Below are positions 25,107-32,736 of a stretch of 64,000 bases of DNA, one piece after another. The position numbers were made by a program, and so were the translations under genes. Within the stretch, counting starts at the first letter, position 1. Every line of letters starts with the position of its first letter. Where the stretch lies: the NCBI RefSeq assembly GCF_026162625.1, contig NZ_JAOTBD010000007.1:1-64000 (forward strand). Reading direction: 5' to 3'. The notes under the pieces are model-generated. The model searched no databases and was not told the DNA's origin. It saw nothing but the letters and a program-made list of their open reading frames with translations. Source of the DNA: Paracoccus beibuensis (GTDB lineage: Bacteria; Pseudomonadota; Alphaproteobacteria; Rhodobacterales; Rhodobacteraceae).

Positions 25107-27386
25107 GCCGACACCATCCGCCGGACCCACTCGATATCGAAATAGGCGACCTGGCAGTTTGCGTTGGTGTTCGACCCAATGCCTGCCATCTGGATCAGCG
25201 GCCGCCAGCCGGCGCCGCACTCGAAAGCCGTCGCCTGCACCTCGACCGACGCCGTTACCCAGCCAGCCTGACCGGCCGTTGCCGCGCTCTGGACCTTCGA
25301 TACGATGGTTCCCGCTGCGTTGCGGACCTGCACTCCGAGATTGACGGCGTAGGGGTTCTGCGCATTCCGCAGCACAGCAGTCACCCGGAGCGTCGCCCCA
25401 TTGGGAAGTTGATCCGGCACCCAACGGCTCTCGCAACCAGATGCGTTCAACTGCAGTGCGTGAGTAAAACGAGGGTCCATGCCGCCTGGGACCGTCGTGA
25501 CGATCTCCGCCCAGCCCAAGGCCTGCGTCCAGTACCCGGGGCCGCGGTCGAACGTCTTGGCGCAGACCTGGCCGTCGTACACCGCGGCGTCGTGCATACG
25601 GGGGATGACGACGTCGGCACCATCCGGCCGCTTCTGAACCCGGATGCGAGGCTGGATCACTTGGTAGACGTTGGAGCCGACCGCGCGTCCGCCCCAGACG
25701 TTCGTCGGCCCCACCATGATGTTCATCGCGTCCGCGTTGCCGACCAGAACCCCGATGCCGCGGTGCATGAAGTGGTTGCCGTTGATGCTGACGTGGTTGA
25801 CCTTGTCGTTGATCACGATGCCACGGGTGCAATCCGTGTCGCCGTTGTCGTAGCCCTGCCCCCAGAAATGGCAGTGGTCGATGATCACGCTGTGAACGTC
25901 GTGAAGGTCGATGTGGCACTCGTTCTGGCGCCGCGCGCCGGATGCCACCTGTCCATCGGTCGTCACGATGTTGCAGTCCAGGATCGAGATCAGCGAGTGA
26001 TGATGCGCCCGAATACCCGCAAGATGCGCGTGGACATGCGTCCGGCTGAGGAAGAAACCCGGCTCCTTAAACGACATCGACGGTTCGTCCTCGAGACGCG
26101 CCAGGTGGTTGATGCTGATGCCGATCTCGGGCCAGCCGACGACCTCGCCGCCGGAGACGATGGCGCCTTCGAAATCTGCATGCACGCTCCCGGTCCGGTA
26201 CATGTTGCCCTCGAACCGGATGCCGTGCCGCCAGCGGCCCGACACCCGCGGCTCGATGCACATGCCGTAGTAGCAGTCCTTGAAGTAGATCCCGATGCCG
26301 TTGATGTAGGTCGTCGGGAAGGCGGCCAGATCCTCCCATCGTGAGCCCGTGTCGACCGTGCAATTCTCGATCAGCGGAAAAGCGCCCGAATTCGCAGATG
26401 ATCCCGTTGCGCAGGCGTCCACGGAACGGGAAGTCCCGGTCGTAGCCGCCGACGAAAAGGTCACGGGCGATGAAGTTGCGCCGCTTGCCGTACCCGTAGT
26501 CGGTCATCGGCGAGGCGTCCGGGTTCAGGCCGATGGTTGAGGTAAAGTGCAGGCCGTGCGGGCGCTCGTTCACCTCCGCCGCAGGGTTGTCGCAGAGCAG
26601 GCTGAACCCCTGAACCTGCAGAAACTGATCCTTGCGGCTCCGGGTGATCTTCATCAGCCCATGGAACGTACCGGCCGGGCCCTTGATGATCGAGGCTTTC
26701 GAGCCTTGTCCAAGGATCGCCAGTCCGCGGCACTGGCCGAGCGTCACATCGATGGCGGTCCGCGTCTCGTATTCGCCGGCCGGGATGATGACCGCGCCGG
26801 CCGCCTCGTTGCTGGCCGCCAGGATCGCCGCCGAGATCGCCGGGCCATTGTCGAACCCGGCCTGCGCCCGTGCGCCGAATGCGCGGATGTCGAAGGCGTT
26901 GCCGAACCGGAAGGCGCGCACTTCGGCCGCAGCCTGTTGCGCCAGCGCGGCGTAGCCCGGCGCGGCTACCGCTGCCGCCATGGCCTCGGACCCCGACACG
27001 TCCGAAGAGACATCCAGCGTCAGTGCGCGGGACTGCCGCTCGGCCAGATCCTGCATCGCCATCATCTGCAGGTCGAAATCATTCTCGACCTGATCCGGTC
27101 GAACCCGGCCCTGGTTGTTGTAGTCGCTCTGCTGGATCAGCGGCACCGAGCGCAGCAGGTATATCTGGTCGCCGGACTGAATGCCGTTGGAGATCACAAC
27201 GGAACCGGTCGCATCGCCGATGCCGGTATGCCCGACGCCGGACGTCAGGTCGGTTTCTTCGCCGCCCCTCACGCGGATCACCCGGACGTGCGTTTCGTCC
27301 TGCGCGCGGAAGTTCCGGGGGAACGTGCCGAAGGAAGCCGCGACTTCGAATGGCCCGGCCTTGTTGGTTGCGCTCTCAACGGTCAT
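25103..27386 (-). pseudogene. Phage tail fibre/tail spike with T7-type N-terminus, frameshifted
   Basis: The N-terminal ~150 residues (AASFGTFPRNFRAQDETHVR, GDQIYLLRSVPLIQQSDY, FDLQMMAMQDLAERQSRAL) match the T7 gp17-like virion-attachment domain. A pectate-lyase-like beta-helix segment follows (FDIRAFGARAQAGFDNGPAI, IIPAGEYETRTAID). The frame ends near 26,300, while the next frame supplies the rest from PLIENCTVDTGSRWEDL to VRRMVSA at 25103. Removing one T/A from the AAAA run at 26378-26381 joins them into a protein of about 760 residues. It would have bound or cut a surface polysaccharide. Confidence 0.75.
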
Positions 27387-27512
27387 CTGGCCCTGCCCTG
27401 CTGTGGTCGTGAGCAGGGTAGGAAGCCGCGGTTGCCCGATATATGTTGGCAGGTGCTTAGCAGAACAACCCGGCCGCGCGAGCAGCCGGGCCTAGCCAAC
27501 TGGCCGGGTCAA

Positions 27513-27815
27513 TCAGGCGTAAAGCCTCTCCCGCTCTGCCTTGATAATCGGAGCGAAGTCCCTCTCCCTCCCGCCGACCTTCACAAGCCGCTCCTTGAAC
27601 TTAAAGTACTTCTTTGACGGCGCCGGGATCAGCATAAATTCCGCCACCTTCGCGAAGACCTCCCCTTTCGCCTTCGAGCATTCGCCCTTTGCGACTCGGA
27701 ACACCTGGTCGGGGTTCTTTGGCCCAACCTTCGGCTTGGGGGCGGATATTGTTGATACGGTCGGACTGGCGAACCGGAGCATGGAGGGCATCGAGACCGG
27801 GGAGAGAGTTGACAT
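27513..27815 (-). CDS. Hypothetical prophage protein, basic
   Basis: About 100 residues, Lys-rich (VGPKNPDQVFRVAKGECSKA, KYFKFKERLVKVGGRERDF), with a codon pattern that looks translated and a composition unlike the arginine/serine-rich shadow frames nearby. The open frame extends to 27887 and the start is uncertain. No family was recognised. It lies just downstream of the small membrane-protein operon and upstream of the spike gene. Confidence 0.4.
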   Translation of the reverse strand: MSTLSPVSMPSMLRFASPTVSTISAPKPKVGPKNPDQVFRVAKGECSKAKGEVFAKVAEFMLIPAPSKKYFKFKERLVKVGGRERDFAPIIKAERERLYA

Positions 27816-27933
27816 GTCCGCTGGCGATGTCTCGTTGCTTCGCCGCATGGCGCCCTTCGTGTCCCTGCCATATTGGCGCTGGATCATCGACGGTCAGATT
27901 TTGGCTCCGCTGAAGGAAGAGATGAGCCGCTAG
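27781..27933 (+). CDS. Possible small protein, 50 residues
   Basis: An ATG frame after a CGGAGC sequence encodes a 50-residue product with a hydrophobic aromatic centre (APFVSLPYWRWIIDGQ). It overlaps the start region of the opposite-strand hypothetical gene, so at most one start is right. Supported only by composition. Confidence 0.2.
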   Translation: MEGIETGERVDMSAGDVSLLRRMAPFVSLPYWRWIIDGQILAPLKEEMSR

Positions 27934-27998
27934 CGCATCCGGCTGATGACGTCGCGAAGATCGCATCCTTCTTTTTGCCAACGATCCAACAGGCGCCT

Positions 27999-28253
27999 TT
28001 ACTGCTTCCGCAAGCCGATGCAACTAAAGACTTTCGGGGCGCACACGCCTATTGCGACGGATGACACGATTATCTGGATGTCGTAATACTCGGCAGAGAT
28101 CCGATAGAGTACAAAAATGAGACATGTGGCAAAGATAAAGCCCACTTGAATGATTTCAAGTCGGTCAATTTCTTTTCCCAGATCAAAATGCTTCTTTGCA
28201 TCCCGCTCCATCTCGTTTTGAAGCCAGCGTTCCCGCGAGGCGGGCTCCATCAT
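27999..28253 (-). CDS. Small prophage membrane protein (84 residues)
   Basis: The N-terminal half is soluble and charged (WLQNEMERDAKKHFDLGKEI). The C-terminal half has two hydrophobic helices (IIQVGFIFATCLIFVLY and IIVSSVAIGVCAPKVF). Its ATG overlaps the preceding 37-residue gene's stop by 4 nt. It is the last of three overlapping membrane-protein genes behind a ribbon-helix-helix gene. No family was recognised; superinfection exclusion is one possible role. Confidence 0.5.
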   Translation of the reverse strand: MMEPASRERWLQNEMERDAKKHFDLGKEIDRLEIIQVGFIFATCLIFVLYRISAEYYDIQIIVSSVAIGVCAPKVFSCIGLRKQ

Positions 28254-28363
28254 TCGGCCGGATGGTCGCGCCGCTTCGGCCGCCTTGTGAACCAGACGAG
28301 GAACCCGGCGATCAGCAGGCCGGCGGTTGGGGTGATCAGCAGTGAGAGCTCTAGGCCGGTCAT
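28250..28363 (-). CDS. Very small membrane protein (37 residues)
   Basis: A 37-residue product starting MTGLELSLLITPTAGLL, with one helix (LLITPTAGLLIAGFLVWF) and a basic tail (TRRPKRRDHPAE). Its start overlaps the end of the upstream membrane-protein gene and its stop overlaps the ATG of the downstream one. The double overlap is the main evidence that it is translated. Confidence 0.45.
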   Translation of the reverse strand: MTGLELSLLITPTAGLLIAGFLVWFTRRPKRRDHPAE

Positions 28364-28602
28364 GTCGTCATCCTCCGCAAGAAGCGTCGTGCTATCAAAT
28401 GTAGGGCCAAAGAGGCGATCAGGCAATAAGCCATAAGAAACGCAACAAGCGGGCTGGCCGGGACCGAACCTGAGGCCATGCCGACAGACGGGGCCAGGCC
28501 GCCAACAGCAAAGGAGGCAATAGCCAGGCCGTTCAGGAACGTGGCCGTCAGCTTTGTCTGCTCGTTGCGGATAGTCGACAAGTCAGTCCTCATCGCGCGC
28601 AT
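28360..28602 (-). CDS. Small prophage membrane protein (80 residues)
   Basis: Starting at 28602, one base after the ribbon-helix-helix stop, the product has a polar start (MRAMRTDLSTIRNEQTKLT) and two hydrophobic helices (FLNGLAIASFAVGGLAP and LVAFLMAYCLIASLALHLIA). An ATG at 28644 lies inside the upstream gene and is less likely. The tight coupling suggests co-translation with the regulator gene. Confidence 0.5.
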   Translation of the reverse strand: MRAMRTDLSTIRNEQTKLTATFLNGLAIASFAVGGLAPSVGMASGSVPASPLVAFLMAYCLIASLALHLIARRFLRRMTT

Positions 28603-28603
28603 C

Positions 28604-28900
28604 TCACTCGGGAGGCCGCGAAATCTTATTGAGGAGTCCTGCAAGGACCTCCTGGGCCACCTTGGATCTCCTAGCTCGATCCAAGGGCCCGCGCGATGAG
28701 GCTGCCGCGCGGACCGCAGCCTCTATCCGCCGCATGTCTCGATCGATATCCTCAAGGGCGGGGTACTTCTCTTGGAGCGTCGCGACGATCTCGCTGTTCA
28801 TGCTCCGGCCTTTGGCATCCGCGGCGGCCTTGATCCGATCCCGCAACCCGTCAGGCAAACGGACCGTGTACTGCTCTGCGCCTCGCCCGACTGTTACCAC
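28604..28900 (-). CDS. Arc/Mnt-type ribbon-helix-helix regulator
   Basis: A 98-residue protein whose N-terminal ~50 residues form a ribbon-helix-helix: strand YTVRLPDGLRDRIKAAADAK, then GRSMNSEIVATLQEKYP. The rest is helical and charged (IDRDMRRIEAAVRAAA). It is divergently transcribed from a second RHH gene across an intergenic region with twin palindromes and probably represses both promoters, as Arc and Mnt do in P22. It leads an operon of small membrane proteins. Confidence 0.75.
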   Translation of the reverse strand: MVTVGRGAEQYTVRLPDGLRDRIKAAADAKGRSMNSEIVATLQEKYPALEDIDRDMRRIEAAVRAAASSRGPLDRARRSKVAQEVLAGLLNKISRPPE

Positions 28901-28924
28901 TGCTGCCTCCGCCGGTTATCACCG

Positions 28925-28971
28925 CATTACTGTAATGTTTCCGCTTGACCTGCAATCGCATTACGGTAATG
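28925..28971. promoter_or_regulatory. Twin palindromic operators between divergent RHH genes
   Basis: Two 13-bp palindromes, CATTACTGTAATG (28925-28937) and CATTACGGTAATG (28959-28971), differ only at the central base and are 34 bp apart centre to centre. A further GGTAAT half-site is at 28981-28986. They fill the gap between the two ribbon-helix-helix genes and are the obvious binding sites for one or both proteins. Confidence 0.75.
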
Positions 28972-29008
28972 TAGAACTATGGTAATTCTATAGAGAAGGA
29001 GATGCGAA

Positions 29009-29161
29009 GTGGAATTGCAGCGGACGCCGTTTGGCCTGCGGATGCCGGAGGAAGTCCAGAATTGGATCAAGATGAAGGCGAAGCGCGAAGACCGGTCGCA
29101 GAACCATGTGATCAACCGCATCCTCGCGAAGGCGATGGAGGATGATCATGCAAGGACTTGA
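29009..29161 (+). CDS. Second Arc-type ribbon-helix-helix protein (50 residues)
   Basis: A GTG start preceded by AAGGAG at 28996-29001 opens a 50-residue frame: a beta strand TPFGLRMPEEVQNWIKMKAK followed by REDRSQNHVINRILAKAME, the Arc pattern. It is short enough to be missed by ORF callers. The overlapping ATG frame at 29002 gives no family resemblance. It diverges from the longer RHH gene and precedes the antirepressor relic, so it probably belongs to the phage immunity switch. Confidence 0.7.
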   Translation: MELQRTPFGLRMPEEVQNWIKMKAKREDRSQNHVINRILAKAMEDDHART

Positions 29162-29231
29162 AATAGGAAAGGCCGCAGGGAGTGCATTCCCTACGGCCTC
29201 GTTGAAACCAACTGTGCAGAAGGGATCGCAG

Positions 29232-30041
29232 ATGAATATGATACCATTCGGCGGAGATAGCAACGGTCCCGTCACCATGTCGTCCCGATGTCGTCCCGCG
29301 AGATCGCAAAGTTATGCGAGAAGCGTCACGACAACGTCATGTCCGATATCAGCAAGATGCTTGCAGACATCGGGCTTCACGCTCCTGACTTTTCAGGAAC
29401 GTACAAGACCGAGCGCGGAAACACCTACGATTGCTTCAACCTCGCCGAATATCTGGTCCTGACGCTGGTGTCTGGATACCGTACCGACCGGCGCTACCGG
29501 ATCATTAAGGACCTGGAGCGGCTGCGTAAGGAAAAGTCTTCCGGCGGCTTCGCACTGCCCGACTTCACCGATCCCGGTGCCGCCGCCCGTGCTTGGGCGG
29601 AACAATTCGAGGCGAACCGCGCGCTGCAGATCGAAAGAGCCGAAGGATGAAGCAATCAGCGCGATGCAGCCGAAGGTCGATGAATATGAGGCCTATCTGG
29701 CTGAGGAGTGTATTTGCCGGGTAATGGACTTTTGCAACAGGCACGGGGTCAAGAAAAATCACCCAGGCTACATCCTTCGGGGAAAGGGGCTGTTGCACCA
29801 AGAGAAGTTTCTGGCCACCCAGACCGGGCTTAAGTCTGGCATCCTCAAGAACGTACTGGAGAAGGACGGCTTCGAATACATCGACAGCAAGGGGCAGTCG
29901 GTTGAGGCGCAGCAGGCGATGGTCGTCCGGCAGCGTGAGGTTTCGCTGCTCAAGATGATCGTGGGTGCCTACGGCGCTACGGCTTTCCGCGATCAGCAGG
30001 CGTTCGACCGGGCCAAGGCTCTAATTAGGGGTGCGGCATGA
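29232..30041 (+). pseudogene. Phage antirepressor (Rha-like N-terminus), broken in two places
   Basis: The original start is probably ATG 29232 (MNMIPFGGDSNGPVTMSSRE) after an AGAAGGGA site. A tandem 11-bp duplication at 29277-29298 shifts the frame. The next frame, 29288-29650, carries SREIAKLCEKRHDNVMSDI and NLAEYLVLTLVSGYRTDRR, a Rha/antirepressor N-terminal domain. It stops at 29650, but another frame continues from PKDEAISAMQPKVDEYEAYL to 30041 and looks like the C-terminal DNA-binding/KilAC-type half. Dropping one A from the AAA at 29634-29636 joins them. Alternatively 29664-30041 is a separate gene. Confidence 0.65.
29277..29298 (+). repeat. Tandem 11-bp duplication in the antirepressor gene
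   Basis: ATGTCGTCCCG occurs twice in direct succession (29277-29287 and 29288-29298). Deleting either copy restores the reading frame between the leader peptide and the Rha-like domain. The second copy supplies a new ATG but without a ribosome-binding site at proper spacing. Confidence 0.85.
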
Positions 30042-30388
30042 TCGACCATCAGAACAACGCCCTAGCTGAGATCGGTCAGAAGCTATGGGCCGTAGAGATC
30101 ACGGCTGGCGTCATCGGCGATACCGGCCTTCACTTCACCGAAGAAGAGGGCGGAAGCGATGAAGTTCATCAGGCTTGGGCTGACGCAATCCTCGAAAACT
30201 ATCAGCTGCTGAGAGGGGCCCTCGAGGATATAAAAAGGGCCGTGCTGCTGCTTCCCCCAGAGATGGCAGGCGGCATCGCGACGGCCTTTCGCCACGAAGA
30301 TCAGGTCTCGAAAGCGCGAGGCGCGGCGACCTGCATGCTTGCCGACATTCAGCGGCAGATCGCAGAGAATAAAGGAGGTGCAGCATGA
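30038..30388 (+). CDS. Hypothetical prophage protein (116 residues)
   Basis: The start overlaps the preceding frame's stop by 4 nt and the end overlaps the next gene by 4 nt, indicating a real operon. The product is acidic and helical (ALAEIGQKLWAVEITAGVIG, HQAWADAILENYQLLRGALE). No family was recognised. It lies where small early phage genes usually sit, behind the antirepressor. Confidence 0.5.
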   Translation: MIDHQNNALAEIGQKLWAVEITAGVIGDTGLHFTEEEGGSDEVHQAWADAILENYQLLRGALEDIKRAVLLLPPEMAGGIATAFRHEDQVSKARGAATCMLADIQRQIAENKGGAA

Positions 30389-30651
30389 AACGGAAGGTCA
30401 CCAAAAAGGCCGCGACCGACTTCATGTCCAAGCTCCTCGCGCCGCTCCCAGAGGCGGAGCTGGAAGACAAGGACCTGGCGAAGCTGGAGGCTAGGGCGGC
30501 GCGGGTCGCCTTGCGCAAAGCGGAGGCTAGCTTCCAGCGCAAGCTGATGGAGGTCGAAGCCGCGAAGTACAGATGGGAACATCTCAACTGCCATCGCCTG
30601 TCGCTAATCGAGTCCCGTCCCCATCTTTGGGTCAAAGCCGGAGCCTTCTGA
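30385..30651 (+). CDS. Hypothetical prophage protein, helical and charged (88 residues)
   Basis: A lysine/glutamate/alanine-rich product (EAELEDKDLAKLEARAARVA) that is probably largely alpha-helical, with an AAAGGAGG site just upstream of the ATG. It is coupled to the previous gene by a 4-nt overlap. It is the last intact plus-strand phage gene before a decayed virion gene on the opposite strand. Confidence 0.5.
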   Translation: MKRKVTKKAATDFMSKLLAPLPEAELEDKDLAKLEARAARVALRKAEASFQRKLMEVEAAKYRWEHLNCHRLSLIESRPHLWVKAGAF

Positions 30652-30998
30652 CTGGCGTTGGGGAACATCGCCGCTGCACCTCGGTAGATGCCAAAGCCGC
30701 CCGCTTTCTCCCATGCATTGTTGATCTCGAAGCCAATCGAGAAGATGCCTGAGCGGTTGATACCTTCCGCAATCCAGGTGCTTTAGTTATCCGAGACCTC
30801 CCTGCCCGCCTTTAGGTTCATGACCCAGTAGATCAAGGCGCCGATGGCGGCCATGCCGGTCACGCCGCCCCAGAACTTGCCCTTCTCCTCCTGCAGGCCG
30901 CGCAGAAGGACGCGCTGGTTGGCCGCCAAGGCAAAGGATCGGAACTGGATCAAAGCGCGTCCGGAAGGCGTGTTGGCGAACAGCGGGACATCTCCGAC
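30650..30998 (-). pseudogene. C-terminal stub of a podovirus internal virion protein
   Basis: The minus frame reads VGDVPLFANTPSGRALIQFR, LRGLQEEKGKFWGGVTGMAA and IYWVMNLKAGREVSDN, then a TAA at 30783. Continuing in the same frame past the stop gives STWIAEGINRSGIFSIGFEI and GGFGIYRGAAAMFPN, so the coding sequence originally ran on. Upstream of about 30,998 the similarity to a phage protein is lost. The text resembles the end of large internal virion/ejection proteins of T7-like marine phages; that family link is from memory. Confidence 0.55.
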
Positions 30999-31116
30999 GC
31001 CCATCCGCGGCAATGGGCCAAGACCGTCGGCGGCATGGCACAGACCGTCTGCCGCGGCGTCGCACGGGTGCGCGCCCGCTTTGGTTCTGACAATGGCGTG
31101 CGGATCTCGATCCTCA

Positions 31117-31356
31117 TTATTCAACAATAAGCAGAAAAGTTCCTGCTGGCCAACATCCTGGCCCGGCTGCCACGACTGCTGAGCGCATGAAGACGAAAGG
31201 CGGCATCGGCCGCGCACACCGTTTGCACCGACAGGCCGGAAGCTCAACGCAGCCGGGCCGGTCCCAAGAAAACCGCTCCGCCTCGGCGATTTCTTCAGCG
31301 GCCTGCTTAAGCAGGTTCGGCGCTCCTGGTTTGGGCGCCGTCCGGTCGAGGATCAA
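31117..31356 (-). CDS. Uncertain cysteine-containing fragment
   Basis: A 79-residue frame includes LLKQAAEEIAEAERFSWDRP followed by CRCKRCARP, a plausible small metal-binding knuckle. The surrounding sequence is not clearly coding. It may be a relic of the element that ends here. No family was recognised. Confidence 0.2.
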   Translation of the reverse strand: MILDRTAPKPGAPNLLKQAAEEIAEAERFSWDRPGCVELPACRCKRCARPMPPFVFMRSAVVAAGPGCWPAGTFLLIVE

Positions 31357-31375
31357 GGGAGAGGCCGTTTATCTC

Positions 31376-31409
31376 TGCCGATCCCGCCACCTGGCCGGCG
31401 GGATCGGCA
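31376..31409 (-). terminator. Perfect 13-bp hairpin after glyA
   Basis: Arms TGCCGATCCCGCC (31376-31388) and GGCGGGATCGGCA (31397-31409) with an 8-nt loop lie 9 nt beyond the glyA stop. This is a strong candidate terminator for the sgaA-glyA operon, although no U tract follows. Confidence 0.75.
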
Positions 31410-31418
31410 CCGCTGCTA

Positions 31419-32714
31419 TCATAGCGTCGGGTACAGCGGAAATCGCTCGCAGAGCGCCGAGACCTGTTCACGGACCTGGGCCTCGACCGCACCGTTGCCG
31501 TCTTCTCCGTTGGCGGCAAGGCCGTCGACGACCTCGATGATCCAGTCGGCGATCTGGCGGAATTCGGTCTCGCCAAAGCCGCGCGTAGTGCCGGCCGGGC
31601 TGCCAAGGCGGATGCCGCTGGTGATCGTGGGCTTTTCCGGATCGAAGGGGACGCCGTTCTTGTTGCAGGTGATCAGTGCGCGGCCAAGCGCGGCCTCGGT
31701 CGCCTTGCCGGTCACGCCTTTCGGACGCAGGTCCACCAACACGACATGGGTGTCGGTGCCATGCGTCACCGTATCCAGCCCGCCCTTGATCAGCTGGTCG
31801 CTGAGCGCCTGCGCATTGCGGATCACTTGCCGGATATAGGTCTTGTAGCCGGGGCGCAGCGCTTCCCCGAAGGCCACGGCCTTGGCGGCGATGACATGCA
31901 TCAGCGGCCCGCCTTGAAGGCCGGGGAAGATGGCCGAATTGACCTTCTTCGAGATGTCGGCATCGTTCGTCAGGATCATCCCGCCGCGTGGGCCGCGCAG
32001 GGTCTTGTGGGTTGTCGTGGTCACGACATGGGCATGCGGGAACGGACTGGGATGTTCGCCGCCCGCGACCAGTCCCGCAAAATGGGCCATGTCGACCAGC
32101 AGCCACGCACCCACCGAATCCGCAATTTCGCGCATGCGGGCAAAATCGATCTGGCGCGGAATTGCGCTGCCGCCTGCGATCAGCAGCTTCGGCTGGTGTT
32201 CGGTGGCCAGTGCCTGTACCTGGTCATAGTCGATCCGGTTGTCTTCGCGCCGAACGCCGTATTGCACCGCATTGAACCACTTGCCCGACTGGTTCGGTGC
32301 CGCGCCATGGGTCAGGTGACCGCCCGCATCCAGGCTCATCCCCAGGATCGTGTCGCCGGGCTTCAGCAGCGCCAGCATGACGCCTTGGTTCGCCTGGCTG
32401 CCCGAATGCGGCTGCACGTTGGCGAAGTCACAGCCGAACAGCTCTTTCGCGCGGTCGATTGCGGCCTGTTCGGCCACGTCCACGCAATCGCACCCGCCAT
32501 AATAGCGGCGGCCCGGATAGCCTTCGGCATACTTGTTCGTCATGACCGAGCCTTGGGCCTGCAGGACCGCCCGGCTGACGATGTTCTCCGATGCGATCAG
32601 CTCGATCTCGTGGCGCTGGCGCTTCAGCTCATCCTCGATGGCGCCGAAGATCAGCGGGTCGCTGTCGGTGATGTCGTCGGTGAAGAAGCCCGAGATGGGT
32701 TGCTGCGTGTTCAT
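31419..32714 (-). CDS. glyA: Serine hydroxymethyltransferase
   Basis: PLP enzyme that combines glycine and methylene-tetrahydrofolate to serine, the C1 entry step of the serine cycle. The 431 residues contain [19 protein letters not shown] near residue 57, [17 protein letters not shown] and the PLP-lysine motif [13 protein letters not shown] near residue 230. It closes an operon with serine-cycle genes, 22 nt after ppc, so it is probably the C1-assimilation isoform, with a housekeeping glyA expected elsewhere. Confidence 0.93.
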   Translation of the reverse strand: MNTQQPISGFFTDDITDSDPLIFGAIEDELKRQRHEIELIASENIVSRAVLQAQGSVMTNKYAEGYPGRRYYGGCDCVDVAEQAAIDRAKELFGCDFANVQPHSGSQANQGVMLALLKPGDTILGMSLDAGGHLTHGAAPNQSGKWFNAVQYGVRREDNRIDYDQVQALATEHQPKLLIAGGSAIPRQIDFARMREIADSVGAWLLVDMAHFAGLVAGGEHPSPFPHAHVVTTTTHKTLRGPRGGMILTNDADISKKVNSAIFPGLQGGPLMHVIAAKAVAFGEALRPGYKTYIRQVIRNAQALSDQLIKGGLDTVTHGTDTHVVLVDLRPKGVTGKATEAALGRALITCNKNGVPFDPEKPTITSGIRLGSPAGTTRGFGETEFRQIADWIIEVVDGLAANGEDGNGAVEAQVREQVSALCERFPLYPTL

Positions 32715-32736
32715 GTGATCACCTCCCTGTTTGTCG

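Noticed and set aside
31000..31375. Right attachment site of the prophage
   Set aside because: No copy of the tRNA-Arg 3' end was found by eye between 30,650 and 31,420, so the right boundary is not assigned.
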